Assembly (NCBI GenBank): GCA_002702705.1
Contig: PABH01000048.1
Span: forward strand, 1-42,964
From: Anaerolineaceae bacterium
GTDB taxonomy: Bacteria; Chloroflexota; Anaerolineae; Anaerolineales; Anaerolineaceae
Length of the DNA stretch: 42,964 nucleotides
Direction of reading: 5' to 3'
The position numbers and the translations under genes are program-made. Below the pieces are notes generated by a model. It saw nothing but the letters and a program-made list of their open reading frames with translations, was not told the origin of the DNA and did not search any database. Below, in pieces: positions 42,875 to 42,964 of the stretch (the stretch's first letter is position 1; the number at the start of each line of letters is the position of its first letter).

Positions 42875-42883
42875 CCTTAACAA
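42875..42883 (+). promoter_or_regulatory. boxA-like antitermination site in the rRNA leader
   Basis: CCTTAACAA resembles the core of boxA (CTTTAACAA), the NusB/NusE site of ribosomal RNA leaders. It lies about 30 bases after the expected P2 transcription start. One mismatch keeps this a moderate call. Confidence 0.4.
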
Positions 42884-42954
42884 CTGAAGAGTGATAAGAA
42901 GACGAAAGAAGACAAACCTGTCAATTTCTACACACTGCAATAGAAAAACCGAAA

Positions 42955-42964
42955 CATCTATGAA
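42955..42964 (+). rRNA. Possible first bases of 16S rRNA (truncated at the window edge)
   Basis: The last bases, ending TATGAA, resemble the 5' end of bacterial 16S rRNA, where TGAA precedes GAGTTTGAT. The diagnostic sequence would lie just outside the window, so this is an inference from tandem promoters, the boxA-like leader and the final bases. Confidence 0.35.

Overview
The window reads as a chromosomal segment of an anaerobic or facultatively anaerobic bacterium, most likely a Chloroflexota member of the Anaerolineae type. This is an inference from content: lipoproteins with long acidic Thr/Pro/Glu-rich linkers, a VanW/peptidoglycan-binding-4 protein, a bactofilin, a four-subunit 2-oxoacid:ferredoxin oxidoreductase, a B12-dependent mutase module, a maltose-type ABC importer with a large MalF loop, moderate GC, and several families of intergenic palindromes. 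No phage, IS or plasmid gene set is present. The gene order looks like an ordinary core-metabolism chromosome with unusual intergenic repeats. Layout: (1) 1-5.4 kb holds a truncated dCache chemoreceptor (-), a cobalamin-binding mutase subunit with its MeaB chaperone (+), and a two-gene unit of a DEDDh exonuclease and an unrecognised 436-residue protein that carries a nucleotidyltransferase-like signature. (2) 5.4-9.2 kb holds a GNAT acetyltransferase, two copies of a ~170 bp repeat, and a divergent Fe-S reductase / TetR / epoxide-hydrolase-like group with readable promoters and a candidate operator. (3) 9.3-16 kb is an alpha-glucan uptake operon: LacI regulator, MalE lipoprotein, MalF, MalG and a cytoplasmic GH13 enzyme. 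It is headed by a clear promoter whose -10 is overlapped by a perfect 18 bp palindrome. No MalK ATPase is present. (4) 16-21.7 kb holds six tandem 96 bp palindromic repeats abutting the 3' end of a full-length glutamate synthase large subunit gene (-); gltD is absent. (5) 21.7-26.4 kb holds a stand-alone protein resembling contractile-tail baseplate modules (+), then a minus-strand run of DegT aminotransferase, PH-like membrane protein, DUF92 protein and MFS transporter. (6) 26.4-31.6 kb holds five GC-rich hairpins followed by a minus-strand envelope and sugar-modification cluster: 3-methyladenine glycosylase, SGNH lipoprotein, NeuD-type acyltransferase, bactofilin, degenerate CPBP protein and a LolA-like lipoprotein. 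(7) 31.8-40.4 kb (+) holds a thiolase overlapping an SDR-type epimerase, a solute-binding lipoprotein paired with a membrane diguanylate cyclase, and the ferredoxin/alpha/beta/gamma genes of a 2-oxoacid oxidoreductase, closed by a bidirectional hairpin terminator. (8) 40.5-43 kb holds a VanW-family protein (-) whose start codon lies inside a perfect 15 bp inverted repeat, then two tandem consensus promoters and a boxA-like leader. The window appears to end at the first bases of a 16S rRNA gene. How the genes work together: the mutase module, thiolase and oxoacid oxidoreductase fit anaerobic acyl-CoA, propionate and branched-chain metabolism. The Mal operon and GH13 enzyme supply glucose units, GOGAT assimilates nitrogen, and the DegT/NeuD/SGNH/bactofilin group points to surface-glycan and envelope work.
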